From Micropterix aruncella (lineage: Eukaryota > Arthropoda > Insecta > Lepidoptera > Micropterigidae): 64,000 bases of DNA. Within the stretch, counting starts at the first letter, position 1, and each line of letters starts with the position of its first letter. A program made the position numbers and the translations under genes. The notes under the pieces were generated by a model. The model ran no database searches. It saw nothing but the letters and a program-made list of their open reading frames with translations, and was not told where the DNA came from. The stretch lies in the NCBI GenBank assembly GCA_944548615.1, contig OX155965.1, positions 25,162,946 through 25,226,945 of the forward strand, read 5' to 3'. Below, in pieces: positions 9,859 to 19,989 of the stretch.

Positions 9859-10279
9859 TTTACGACGACAAAAATATAAAACTTTTTTTTTCTCGTCATA
9901 AATGCTTTTAAAAGGGGACTATCTAATAATTATCTTTCAGAAAAATAACTAGTTGTGATTAGTTGGGGTTAGGTATTCATAGTATTCGTTTTTTAATCAT
10001 ATAAAATTATTTCTGCATTTCAAAATATACAAAATAATAGTAACATTGGTAGGTACATATTAAGCAGTTTTGATAAAAACATTATTATACATCCACATTA
10101 TCATCATCCTTATCATCATCATCACCAACACATAAAAAAGGCAGTCTTACCATGTTTAATACAACTTATTTAAATTGAGTTTTATATTCTTTAGCTTCTT
10201 CCGCGTATTTGTTATAATATCACAATAGGACCCGTGATACTAACATCAGGATAAATCTGTTATTATTTATGTTGATTCT
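9859..10279. other. AT-rich non-coding region with ATC-rich microsatellite
   Basis: No coding signal. An imperfect CATCAT/TATCATC run lies near 10090-10130. Confidence 0.5.
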
Positions 10280-10612
10280 CTGTTTTCTTGAAGCGATATT
10301 GTGTAGTATGTATGTGTAGATCTAGCAGATGTGTATGCGTATCTGTAGAACCAGCAGTTGCACAACGGTCTCCTTTTTGATATTTTTATATTTGCCGGAT
10401 AACACTTAAATTTTGCCTTTGCTATCACATAATATGAGGGATAGATCAGCCCGTTTACCTTTTGCTCCAAGTCCCATTGTAATATCTTCTTCTTTTGTCA
10501 ACGCAAGATTCACTATACAACCTAAAGCTTCTTCAGGGCTGTACGGTTTTAAAGTAGCAAAGGATGACGTATTATGCACCACTATATATTTTTTTTAAAC
10601 TGTTGGGCAAAG
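10280..10612 (-). pseudogene. Fragment of unnamed transposon-type protein (YPSYY family)
   Basis: Minus-strand reading from about 10612 gives KPYSPEEALGCIVNLALTKE, then after a frame change KVNGLIYPSYYVIAKAKFKC followed by YPANIKIS. From memory, this order (SPEEAL, then ADLTK-like, then YPSYY.....K..CYP..I.I.) belongs to a protein family repeated many times in insect genomes. The C-terminal part of a similar protein is at 57.6-58.4 kb. I cannot name the superfamily. The frame change and the loss of both ends show it is non-functional. Confidence 0.5.
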
Positions 10613-10880
10613 ATTGGATGGTTAATGTCACAAATTGGTATGTAGTTCTATTGCCTGATTTCACTAAGCTTGATTATGCATCAAAGTTCTTCAGAACTAA
10701 GACCTGATAGAAACAGCTTAACATGTCTTTGCTTACTGCGTTGACAACTCTCTTCGAACAATCTGCTTGACCTGCCTCGCATCTTTTGCTACGATCGCTT
10801 TTGTGCTGATCATGGCAACTGTGATGGTTCTATCTCCGGGATATTCAGGTCTTAATCGAGCCATTTTATGTGCTTGCTAT
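10613..10880. other. Non-coding flank of RTE insertion
   Basis: No coding or repeat feature recognised. It ends in the left copy of the target-site duplication of the RTE element. Confidence 0.5.
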
Positions 10881-10905
10881 TAAAACGCTAGTTTTAATAG
10901 CAAAG
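10874..10905. repeat. Hairpin across the RTE 5' junction
   Basis: TTGCTATTAAAAC and GTTTTAATAGCAA are exact complements around GCTA. The hairpin is built partly from the target-site duplication and partly from the first bases of the element, so it may be coincidental. Confidence 0.8.
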
Positions 10906-10971
10906 GAGGAGGGTGGTTGGCCTGCCGCGTCGACCAGAATCGGGTAACCGAAGAAACCAGGCAAGAAACCA

Positions 10972-12102
10972 ATGGATAGTACAATTAATCATTCACGAAA
11001 TAATGCTACCGCATCTGAGGCAGCCGATGCGCCAGCTCCGGGGACCAGGGATGCTGGTGAGAAGTTGGCAACTGGCCGAAAACCCAAATATTTTACACCG
11101 AAATCGGACATTCGAATCGCCGCATGGAATGTGCGAACGGGGCATCACGTCGGCCAAAAGGAAATCATAGCAATGGAATTAGCGAAATGCAAAATATCGA
11201 TCGCCGCATTATCGGAATTACGACTCACGGGATCGGGAACAATGACAATTGATCCGCCAACAATCGACGAGACGATGACGCTATTTTATTCCGGAGGCGA
11301 CAAACGAGAGGCCGGGGTCGGCTTCATGGTCGATCGCCGAGCTGCCGGCAGCGTTATTGCGTTTCAACCGATATCCGAGCGCTTAGCAGTTATCACCATC
11401 GATGGAACAATCAAGACCCATATCGTTTCCGTTTACGCGCCAACCGAGATGAGCCCGGATACGAACAAAGATGAATTCTACTACCAGCTTCAACACACGC
11501 TGGATACGATACCCCGAACCGAATTAATTATACTAGCGGGCGACTTTAATGCACATACGGGTGTAGATCGGACGGGTTGGGAAGAAACGATGGGAAGATT
11601 TGGACACGGCGAAATTAACGACAATGGACTACGCCTGTTATCATTCGCATTGTCGAACAACATGATCGTCGGAAACAGCATATTTCGTCATCCCCGCAAA
11701 CATCAACTAACGTGGCGAAATCCGTCCGGTAAAGATTCAGCAATGTTGGACTACATTTTAATCAATTCGAGATTTCGATCAACAGTCAAAGACGTACGGG
11801 CGATGCGTGGACCCGATTGCGGATCGGATCACTATCTCGTTCGAGCGAAATTACAAATGCGACTACAACGAGCGAAGAAAAAAGCGCCACCACCAACCAA
11901 GAGAAACTGGGCATGTCTACAGGACCCAGCCATTGGACAGAAATTTCAAATCGCGCTATCCAACAAATTCGCAACGCTCGTAATATCAGACGATATCGAC
12001 TTTGAAGAAATGCAATTATCGGAGTCCCTTGTGAAGTGTGCAACGGAGCTGTGCCACCCATCCGTCGACGGACGCAGCAATGGATTTCGGACGACTGTTT
12101 AG
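10972..12102 (+). CDS. RTE endonuclease domain (N-terminal part of ORF)
   Basis: Encodes an exonuclease-endonuclease-phosphatase fold. Visible blocks in order: RIAAWNVRTG near residue 44 (catalytic Asn), AALSELRLTG (Glu), SVYAPTE, AGDFNAHTG (Asp/Asn), an LDYILINSR block, and GSDHYLV (catalytic His) near residue 287. This enzyme nicks target DNA to prime reverse transcription. The ORF ends at 12102 only because of a frameshift: in the +2 frame the sequence continues as QQWISDDCLDLVDQRKRMKH before the in-frame TAA at 12168. The first ATG is at 10972; an overlapping frame from 10913 has no domain. The N-terminal ~35 residues are Ser/Ala/Arg-rich and not part of the fold. Confidence 0.9.
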   Translation: MDSTINHSRNNATASEAADAPAPGTRDAGEKLATGRKPKYFTPKSDIRIAAWNVRTGHHVGQKEIIAMELAKCKISIAALSELRLTGSGTMTIDPPTIDETMTLFYSGGDKREAGVGFMVDRRAAGSVIAFQPISERLAVITIDGTIKTHIVSVYAPTEMSPDTNKDEFYYQLQHTLDTIPRTELIILAGDFNAHTGVDRTGWEETMGRFGHGEINDNGLRLLSFALSNNMIVGNSIFRHPRKHQLTWRNPSGKDSAMLDYILINSRFRSTVKDVRAMRGPDCGSDHYLVRAKLQMRLQRAKKKAPPPTKRNWACLQDPAIGQKFQIALSNKFATLVISDDIDFEEMQLSESLVKCATELCHPSVDGRSNGFRTTV

Positions 12103-12182
12103 ACCTCGTCGACCAACGAAAACGGATGAAACACGTCAATTTCGAAAAATACCGATTATTGAACAAATAAGTCCGACAAAGA

Positions 12183-14051
12183 ATGAAATCGGAACGAGAA
12201 GCGCATTGGAATAACGTTGCAGCCGAATTGGAAGAAGCAGCATCGAGGCACGAATACCGGACGCTATACCAAACAATCCGACGGTTAGGCGGGAAAACAA
12301 CATCAACGAACGACAACATCAAGAAATCGGATGGAACTTTCGTGATCTCCCCCCACGAGCGCCTGCAGCGGTGGAGGGAATTCTTTAATCAGCTGCACAA
12401 TCACGATCCGCCTCAAGGTCCAGCACCGCAACCGCCGATTATCAATCAGCCGGCGAATCCGTTTTCCGATAACGAACCAACAATAAACGAAGTGAAAACG
12501 GCAATAAAATCGCTGAAAAATGGTAAAGCGCCGGGTCCAGATCAAGTTACCGCCGAGATGATCAAAGCCGGAGGTGACATTCTATTACAACAACTACATG
12601 TTCTCCTAACGCATATTTGGCAATCGGATCGTATTCCGTCGGCATGGAAGAAAGCCATCGTTGTGCCAATTTTAAAGAAAGGCGATAGCAGAGAATGCAA
12701 GAATTATCGCGGTATTAGCCTTCTTTCAATAGTCGGCAAAGTATTTACAAAAATCATACAGTCGAGGCTACAAAAACATCGAGAACAAACGAGCCGAGAG
12801 GAGCAAGCAGGATTTAGACCATATCGAGGATGCATTGATCAGATATTCGCTCTTCGTCAGCTAATGGAAGAAAGAATACGGTGCGGCAAACGAACAATCG
12901 TCGTCTTCATAGACTTTAAATCCGCCTTCGATTGCATCGATTGGAACAGCTTATGGAGTGCCTTGGAGACAGAACACGTGCCACCAAAAATCATTAAACT
13001 TCTCGAATCATCGTACGATGGCTTAACCAGCAGCGTTCGAATCCGTAACGATTTGTCTGAGGAATTCCCGATTCAAACTTGTATTCGACAAGGAGACGTC
13101 GCATCGCCGCTACTTTTTAACGTGGTGATCGACGCGATTATGCGGAGAGCCTTCGACGGTCGACGCGGAGTTAGATACGACGAATCAAACTTCATAACCG
13201 ATTTGATGTTCGCTGATGATAGCGCCGTTTTCGCCGACACTGATGCCGAAGCAACGGACATTTTATACGACATATCCGGAATTGCTCAATCATATGGATT
13301 GAAAATCAATGCGGATAAGACCAAAGTGCTCACTACGGACGGTTCGAAGGCCAGCGTTTACCTCGATGGAACCCAAATCGAACAGGTCCCACAATTCAAG
13401 TATTTAGGATCGTTGGTTACGGAAAAGAAAGTGGCTTCGACGGCCGATGTCCATAGCCGGATCGGTCAGGCAACAGCAACATTCGCCTCGCTCAAGTGGT
13501 GCATATGGAAGCGAATGAATATTACCATCAAAACCAAAGTACGACTATACCGAACGTTGGTTCTTCCCATTCTTCTTTATGGATCGGAAACGTGGACGTT
13601 ACTACAATCGGACCTCAAAAAGTTCGAAGTCTTCCAAATGCGATGCTTGAGGCAGATTCTCGGTGTCTCACTCCGCGACCGAATTCGAAACGAGACCATT
13701 AGAGAAAGATGCGATCTAGTAACAACGATCGAAGAAGAAGTACAAAAACGTCGACTACGATGGTTCGGCCATGTTTGCCGAATGAACGACAATCGCTTGC
13801 CACGTAAACTTCTTTGGCGAGACCGTCCGACAGAATGGAGAATTCAGCGATCGGCACCGAAGAAAACCTGGCTAAATACCATCAAAGGCGACCTTAAAAA
13901 TCAACGATTGTCGGCTAGGGATGCTCGAGACGTGGCAAAAAATCGTCAAGAATGGAAGCGAATCGTGAATGGAGTACGAGATCCAGCGGCACCGACAGCA
14001 GCGTATTGGCTGCGAGGGCGACCCCCTCCCCAATCGCCGGCTACGGAATAA
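12183..14051 (+). CDS. RTE reverse transcriptase (C-terminal part of ORF)
   Basis: The frame holds a full RT: KNGKAPGPDQVTAEM (motif 0/1), WKKAIVVPILKKGD, NYRGISLLS, QAGFRPYRGCIDQIF, VVFIDFKSAFDCID (motif A with catalytic Asp), CIRQGDVASPLLFN (motif B), LMFADDSAVF (motif C, catalytic ADD, near residue 345), FKYLGSLV, and a thumb with LLYGSETWT. A C-terminal segment with RRLRWFGHVCRM and EWKRIVNGVRDP follows. The apparent start at 12183 is an internal Met after the 12168 stop; in the parental element this was continuous with the endonuclease. Length (~620 codons here) fits RTE ORF2 minus the endonuclease. Stop at 14049-14051 lies just before the tail. Confidence 0.93.
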   Translation: MKSEREAHWNNVAAELEEAASRHEYRTLYQTIRRLGGKTTSTNDNIKKSDGTFVISPHERLQRWREFFNQLHNHDPPQGPAPQPPIINQPANPFSDNEPTINEVKTAIKSLKNGKAPGPDQVTAEMIKAGGDILLQQLHVLLTHIWQSDRIPSAWKKAIVVPILKKGDSRECKNYRGISLLSIVGKVFTKIIQSRLQKHREQTSREEQAGFRPYRGCIDQIFALRQLMEERIRCGKRTIVVFIDFKSAFDCIDWNSLWSALETEHVPPKIIKLLESSYDGLTSSVRIRNDLSEEFPIQTCIRQGDVASPLLFNVVIDAIMRRAFDGRRGVRYDESNFITDLMFADDSAVFADTDAEATDILYDISGIAQSYGLKINADKTKVLTTDGSKASVYLDGTQIEQVPQFKYLGSLVTEKKVASTADVHSRIGQATATFASLKWCIWKRMNITIKTKVRLYRTLVLPILLYGSETWTLLQSDLKKFEVFQMRCLRQILGVSLRDRIRNETIRERCDLVTTIEEEVQKRRLRWFGHVCRMNDNRLPRKLLWRDRPTEWRIQRSAPKKTWLNTIKGDLKNQRLSARDARDVAKNRQEWKRIVNGVRDPAAPTAAYWLRGRPPPQSPATE

Positions 14052-14204
14052 ATAAAAAAATAAATAATAAATAAAACGCTAGTACACGTCGTGAAAAGCT
14101 TCGAAACAAACCTTTTTGTTTACAAGTTTTATTTGTTAAAAGTTTACAAGTTTTATTTGTTTTGAAAATTCACTGACACTAAACTTGTCCAATATATAAT
14201 GTAA

Positions 14205-14875
14205 CTAGATGACCCGGTGAACTTCGTACCACCTAAAATTGATTTGTTTGTAACTCTTCATAAGCGTTTATTGATTCTAATCAACCTTCTAAATCCAATT
14301 CATTGAAATATATAATATGGCCGAATCGTGTACGGTTTGAGTTTCGTTCGGTGATTAAATGAAAGTCGTTTTATAATTTAAAATAAATTCAATGTATTTA
14401 ATTTACATGATAAAATATTAATGCTTTTTCGACTTTTCCGACTTTTTTGTATTTTTCGACTTATTTGACTTTTTCGACTTTTTTTACTTTTCCGACTTTT
14501 TCTACGTTTTCAACTTTTTCGATTTTTTTTTACTTTTTTGACTTTTTCGACTCTTTTGACTTTTCGACTTTTTGAAATTTTACACAATCGCACGGAATGA
14601 ATAACAGTTATGGATGCGCCATCCAGCAAGCAGCGCCTGCTGTCAAACAATAGGATCGCCGCGATCGCCATTTATTGAAAGGGGCCCATTTCCCAAAAAG
14701 ACCAATTTCGATTTTTTCGATTTTCAGTTTCTTTTAATTTTTCCTAAATATTTTTTTGTAAACCACCCCTGAATCAAGGCAAACAAAACAAAAGAATAAT
14801 CATTCACATCGGTCGAGTCATTTTCGAGATCTTGTGAGACTAACGCACGGCGATTCATTTTTATATATAAGAAGA
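14205..14875 (-). mobile_element. Helitron-like non-autonomous element
   Basis: Read on the minus strand it starts TCTTCTTATATATAAAAATG after an A (complement of 14876) and ends GGGTCATCTAG before a T. This satisfies the Helitron rule of 5'-TC, CTRR-3' and insertion between A and T. The last ~300 bp at its 5' end match 16490-16780, the leader of a Helitron Rep/Hel ORF. An internal low-complexity tract of TTTTTCGAC-like units spans about 14425-14580. No coding capacity. Confidence 0.65.
14425..14580. repeat. Degenerate TTTTTCGAC tandem tract
   Basis: About fifteen imperfect units of TTTT(T)CGACTT. It lies inside the Helitron-like element and is absent from the related leader at 16.5 kb. Confidence 0.85.
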
Positions 14876-15500
14876 TAGATAGAATAAAACATTATGGAAA
14901 AAAGACCGTAGGTAATATACATGAAACTGCTGAAAGGCCACGCGAAAAAAAGTGTAAAGGACATAAAGCGAAAAAATCAGGTCATGGAAGGAAATAAAAG
15001 TAGGTATCACTTGTATAGCATGCCTTGAACACAACCGGTATGACGGCGACGTTTAGCCCCTCATATTTGTTCTTCGGAGGAGAAGTCTTAATCGATGGAC
15101 GATTCCATGCTTACGGTGAAAGCGGATTAAGTATAACGTGGGTGGTACGGTATAGCTACGACCATATTTCATATCCAATTCCTCATGGATCACATCATCA
15201 GAACAAAATTTTGATAAAGATGTGACGAATCTGGAAGTACATCCATTCAAATAAAAAGAATTTTCCAAAGCAATTTATAAATGAGGAATTTCTGAGGTAA
15301 CAAACATTTAAAGAAAAATAGGATCGAATTTATAACCTCCTCCTTTTTTTTAAGTCGGTTTAAAATAAATCGGCTGTGGTCTACGATCTATAACAACCTG
15401 ACAGGAAAACGAAAAGAGCTTTATCATTTGAAAGGCATGTTCACAGCAGACTGAGATGTTAAAATATCAAATCCACACCATAGCAAAGAAGAGGTAGAAA
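14876..15500. other. Non-coding region
   Basis: Small open frames at 15025-15268 on both strands carry no motif. It starts with a short GATA run adjoining the Helitron-like end. Confidence 0.4.
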
Positions 15501-16780
15501 TCAAGAATCACACGCATGAAAGCAAAAATGAGAAATATTGTAGAACGGACTAACATGGATATCATAGCATATTGCAAAGGATAAATAGGTCAATAATTTA
15601 TCAAAAGAAATAGAAACAAAATCAAATAATTTAAAATGTTTGCATAAGGTAAACTTAGTAATATAAATCCACAACATGACAACTCTACGGTTGTGGTTAG
15701 AAAATTCCCACGCCCACACAACTTCTAACCTCTGCCTTAGAGCCGTCTGTAAATATGATGTCCAAGCCAGGGGACCGGGACGATATAAGTTCAGAAAATA
15801 CTACATTGTTTAGGGTGGGGACTGCCCTACTGGTTTTTTCATCAAAACTGTTTGAGGGATGATGTACGAAGTAGTAAGTCTGTCGGAGAAGGGAAGGTGA
15901 AAGTCTTGCTACTGATCTCTCCGCACCGTAATCGATTTTCGGATCGTAATGGAATGCCGCTTGTTCCAGGTTGACAGGAACACTGCGACGGCGCAATCGG
16001 TCATGTTGATTTTGTCGTGATTGCTGGCGTTGTGTATGTTGTGCACGAAATTGTTGCATTCTCAATGTATTCGCTTGTCGTTCATTTACAGTCGCTCTCA
16101 AACATAATTCGGACATGCCAATACGACTATTTTCATTATCCGTCGCTCGCTGGTCATCAGTGCGGCTTGCACGTGAAGTAGTTCGCCGCGCATTTGACTG
16201 ACTTCGACGACCTATGTTACCTATTCTCCTCGGCATTATTGAACACTGTAAAAAGACACGGAATTGTTTTCAGTTACTCAAATCTGTCGAACATTCCTTG
16301 AGAACTTAACAATATTAAAATCCTCAGACTAAGGCCAAATTTGTAGTTATGTATAAGCCTACAAAGTCTATTTACCTTTATATAATGGCTGATCAAAGTG
16401 ATTTTTTGCAAAATGCAATTAAATTCGCTTGAAACAAATCTATTCTCCAATCCTACTACCTTTTAAAAGAAAAAACGACGTTAAATGTAATAACAATTTC
16501 ACACAGTAGCGCGGAATGAATTATGAATGGCGTAGCTGTCAAACAATAGAATCTATTGTTAGAAAATATAGAGAGAAATATGAAGTGGCCATCCCTAGAA
16601 GTACTAATTTCGATTTTTTCGATTTTTTAGCTGTTCCTTTGGGTTTTTCCTAAATATTTTTTTTTGTAAACGACCCCTGAATCAAGCCAAACAAAATAAA
16701 AGAAAAATAATTCAAATCGGTCTAGTCATTTCCGAGATCCTGCGAGACTAACGCACGGCGATTCATTTTTATATATAAGA
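15501..16780 (-). mobile_element. 5' part of an autonomous Helitron, truncated
   Basis: On the minus strand the element begins at 16780 with TCTTATATATAAAAATG after an A, has a ~540-bp leader homologous to the end of the 14.2-kb element, and then opens into the Rep/Hel reading frame at 16236. After about 100 codons the Helitron coding sequence gives way to unrelated RNase-H-like sequence, so the helicase is not present here. The 3' limit is not resolved. Confidence 0.65.
15697..16236 (-). pseudogene. Helitron Rep/Hel N-terminus fused to RNase-H-like segment
   Basis: The 179-codon frame begins MPRRIGNIGRRSQSNARR, an Arg-rich start seen in many insect Helitron replicase-helicases, and continues through an R/Q-rich segment to LEQAAFHYDPKIDY (residues ~90-103), a conserved block that in full proteins precedes a CxxC zinc motif. 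Here the zinc motif is missing. After about residue 105 the sequence changes character and ends with IIFTDGSKAEVRSCVGVGIF, which has the TDGSK signature of an RNase H domain as found in non-LTR elements. The frame stays open across the junction. Deletion or insertion of a LINE fragment is the simplest explanation; a functional fusion is unlikely but not excluded. Confidence 0.65.
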
Positions 16781-18308
16781 TAACTGTTCATTCCACTGTA
16801 ATGACGATAACTTCTAAAACTGTTTATTTTTAACACTGTAAATATTTTTTTCCTCCTAATCTTAATTTCCTTTAAAACGGGGTCACCACGACTACCTGCA
16901 AAGAACGTGCTCAATTTAACAACGGGGGGACTCAGGGGGACGTGTGTTTTACTTTTCATATTAGCTTTAAGGTATATTTTCGAACTAGTAAAAAGAAGTC
17001 ATGGTACTTTGTGGAACTTTTTTTTGTAACTCTAGATAAAGTAAACCTTAATGTTTTTAAAAAAAAAACCAAAATAGTGTTTCGTAAAAGTTACATTATA
17101 TCTATACTACGAACAACTATTATGTTATTAATAACTGCAGATTAAAGTACACACCTGAAACTTTAATATCCATATTAAAAACATTAAATTTTAAACGTAA
17201 TACGAGCGCGGTAACTCCTTGAACAATTCAAGCGCATTTAAATGGTAAGGGCCGCGCAGGGCCATGTAAAAGATTATTGACTTTACGAGCACGCACAGGC
17301 TGTTGTATTGCATTAAGAAAATATTTTTTTACTCTGCATTGTGGACTGGTTTGTACAGAACGTTTTGAATGTATTTGTGGTTAGTTTGAAAAAAATATTT
17401 TTTTATATTTTTGTCGTCGTAATTTAGTTATTCGGCCTTATGTGCGCTGGAATGAATTTAAATAAATTAAATTAATAAATAATTAAACAAATATTAAATG
17501 GCAAAATCCGTAAGACCGAATGTTTTGCGTATTTATGATTGATTTTTCAAGTATGGGATTGGTTCATAAATTATTAGTTAATAACTAAACGAAATCCACT
17601 CCTCTTTGGGATATCGATATCGACGTTTCACAAGACGAAATGATGGCACCTGCGATGCCCCAGAAAGTAAAACAGCGCATTGTCTCTCGATGCATCGTCT
17701 CACGTCTCATCGGTTGCATCAGTCGATACCACTAAAATAGCTGCGGATCACGATGCACTCTTGCTTTTTCGGTCGCGGGTGGACCTTCGCGAGCGATCCC
17801 TCGCTATTATAATACACCGAACAAAATGAGTTCAATGTCGCATCTTGTGCGCCATAATCGCCGTCACTCACTCATGCACGAATAATAATTTTAATGATCG
17901 TATGCTATCGATACGTGTGACAGTGTGTCGTTGTATGCCATGACAGTGTATCATTCAATTCAATTTACGGTTCAATTCAATTTACAGACAAATGACTAGT
18001 GACAAGAACCGCCCGACACCTGAATGCGCTGTTTCAGAGAACACTAGATTTAAACGTATACCATAAATTATATCTGTCAAAACCTGGTAAATTCTAAGCC
18101 TACAAGAGTGAAATGTATTATCAACGCAAAAGGAGGTCATATTCTATATTAAAATATCAATCCATAACTACCAGTACTGTTTTTGTATGTTTATGTCCAA
18201 TAAACACTTTCCGAAGAAAAATACTCTTTGGTCCAATTAATTCGCACGATACTGTAGAACGGCAACTTCGTAGGCAACCAAGGATAAATAAATATAAAGT
18301 AAACTTAC
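16781..18308. other. Non-coding region flanking ASPP exon
   Basis: AT-rich with a moderately GC-rich block at 17580-17930. No exon-like frame was identified. Two CAATTCAATTTAC units lie near 17955-17985. It is probably intron sequence of the minus-strand gene whose exon lies at 18309-18496. Confidence 0.45.
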
Positions 18309-18496
18309 CATAAGCTCTCTTCGGAGCTTATCCAACTCATGGTGGTTAGCCGGCGGCGGCTGCGGCTGAGGTGCATTTCCCCTCCCTCTCCTCAGCTCCT
18401 CCAGCTGTCTCGTTAGCTCTTCCACCTTGGCCACGGCCACTGATAGCTCCTTCTCCTTCTCGTTGAACAGCGCGCGGATCGACTCCAGATCACTGG
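18309..18496 (-). CDS. ASPP: ASPP coiled-coil exon
   Basis: The minus strand shows a polypyrimidine tract (TTTCTTTTCCTTTGTCCC) and ATTAG acceptor before 18496, 62 codons with strong GC3 bias, and ATG followed by a GTAAGT donor (18308-18303). The peptide opens SDLESIRALFNEKEKELSVA, continues VAKVEELTRQLEELRRGR, has a Pro/Gln-rich loop and ends ELDKLRREL. The VEELTRQLE-L--GR core followed by ELD-L--EL matches the N-terminal coiled coil of ASPP1/ASPP2 and fly ASPP as I remember them. ASPP proteins are scaffolds that end in ankyrin repeats and an SH3 domain, bind PP1 and RASSF proteins, and act at cell junctions and in apoptosis control. Flanking exons were not found, so both introns are long. 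The start could also be 18492 (CCAG acceptor). Confidence 0.75.
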
Positions 18497-18680
18497 CTAA
18501 TGGGACAAAGGAAAAGAAACATATTAATCAACAGTCGAAGTTTATCCATTGCTGCGGGCGAGCCCGCCATCCTAGGATGTTATGTTCGTTTCTGTTTGTT
18601 ACTACTCTTTATTACAATGAGGAAAATATTGGATTTCTTCTTGCATTACCATTTTGATATTACGGTTTTTTAAAGAATAA
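18497..18680. other. Intron sequence upstream of the ASPP exon
   Basis: Contains the acceptor and its pyrimidine tract on the minus strand. No further coding signal. Confidence 0.5.
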
Positions 18681-18682
18681 CG

Positions 18683-19195
18683 TTGGTCCTTCCCATTCTT
18701 CTTTATGGGCCGGAAACGTGGACGTTCGGACCGACGGAATCGGACCTCAACAAACTCGAGGTCTTCCAAATGCGATTCTTAAGGCAGATTCTCGGTGTCT
18801 CACTCCATAACCGACTTCGAAACGGGACCATCAGAAAAATATGCGATCAACAAACATCGATCGACGAAGAAATACAAAAACGTCGACTAAGATGGTTCGG
18901 TCATGATTGCCGAATGAACGATAATCGCTTGCCATGTAAACTTCTTTAGGGAGACCGTCCGACAGAAATAGGAATTCAGCGGTCGGCAACGAAGAAAACC
19001 TGGCAAAGAATATCGATGACGACTTAAAGAATCAACGATTATCGGCTATCGAAGCTCGAGACGTCGCTAAAAATCGTCAAGAATGGAAACGAATCGTGAA
19101 TGGAGTACGAGATCCAGCGGCAACCGACAGCAGAGTATTGGCTGTGAGGGCGAACCCCTCCCCAATCGCCGGCTACGGAATAAAGAAAAAGAACG
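18683..19195 (+). mobile_element. 5'-truncated copy of the RTE-type element
   Basis: Collinear with 13,557-14,060 of the full-length copy: it starts at the LVLPILLYG block, passes FQMRFLRQILGVS, RRLRWFGHDCRM and the sequence ending CCGGCTACGGAATAAA. It carries an internal TAG at 18947-18949 and further indels, so it is dead. It lies on the opposite strand to the ASPP exon, about 190 bp upstream of its acceptor. Confidence 0.9.
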
Positions 19196-19606
19196 ATGTT
19201 TCAATCGTAATTTTGTTGAATTACAAGGAATTTTGTTGAAGCTTCATTACTCGATATTAAGTATAAACTTTTTCTTTACCGTTAATACGGAAATAACAGC
19301 ATACTAAATTTCAACACGATTCATGTGTCCGACTATAACCGTACGTATACTACTACATGCTGTCATGTTAGAATCGAGATCCCAAGGTCACGACGTAATG
19401 AAATAACATTATATTTTAACATTACGACACGTTAACATCGTCCGTCCGGCCAACATCGTTACGCGTCATGTTAATTCATACGTATGGACAACAGTCCGCT
19501 TTGTATACGTAATCCTTGTTGAAACACCCGTATTTCCGTGTATTACATCGTTATATTTTTCTCAATGAATACGACAATCTCTTGGGACCAACCGTACTAT
19601 AAAGTG
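19196..19606. other. Non-coding region
   Basis: Unique, CpG-containing DNA without a coding signal. Confidence 0.45.
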
Positions 19607-19785
19607 TGACACGTGTATGTGTGTGTTTGTAAGTGTCTGTCTTGTCATTGCATTGGATCAACATCATTGAAAAGCAATTCCGTTAATTTTATACCAATAG
19701 AAAGTGGTAATTGAGCCGGGAATCGAATACGGAACCTTAGAATGTAAGACCAGGCGACCTTAATCTCTATGCCACCGGCCTTTGC
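19607..19785 (-). mobile_element. tRNA-derived SINE, partial, minus
   Basis: On the minus strand it reads GGTGGCATAGAGATTAAGG (A-box-like), TTCGATTCCCGGCTC (B box) and the body AAAATTAACGGAATTG through CTTACAAACACACAC. The same head and body occur at 31593 and 42325. Confidence 0.8.
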
Positions 19786-19829
19786 AGCCTAACGAAGCTG
19801 TGCAGTTAGGACCTGATAGCCAATCTGGG

Positions 19830-19965
19830 TTGTTGGTCGCTCCAACTCATAGCTCAGCCATCATCCAGTAGCCACCTCGAAGAGGGAACTACGTCAGAAG
19901 GCCTCAGTGACTTTGCCTCCAGTTCTATCGAGGAGGCTATCGGGTGGAACTTGAACCATGAAATG
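19830..19965 (+). repeat. Fragment of the CCCAACTCAC retroposon family
   Basis: CTCCAACTCATAGCTCAGCC, CCAGTAGCCACCTCGAAGAGG and AAGGCCTCAGTGACTTTGCC match 28595-28700 collinearly. It lies between two oppositely oriented SINE pieces. Confidence 0.65.
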
Positions 19966-19989
19966 GGCCGACCAACAAATACAATCTGG

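Larger units (their letters stand above)
10881..14083 (+). mobile_element. Near-complete RTE-type non-LTR retrotransposon with 12-bp TSD
   Basis: The 12-mer TAAAACGCTAGT flanks the element at 10881-10892 and 14072-14083. Between them lie about 3.18 kb holding an apurinic-type endonuclease followed by a reverse transcriptase, a 3' UTR of only a few bases and an A/T-rich (AAAT-like) tail. This compact layout and length are characteristic of the RTE clade. Two lesions separate it from an intact single ORF: a frameshift near 12062 and a TAA at 12168-12170. A 5'-truncated relative lies at 18.68-19.19 kb. The clean duplication and low decay indicate a recent insertion. Confidence 0.9.

Noticed and set aside
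11786..12322. 178-codon minus-strand frame
   Set aside because: Antisense shadow of the RTE ORF, whose frame carries clear motifs.
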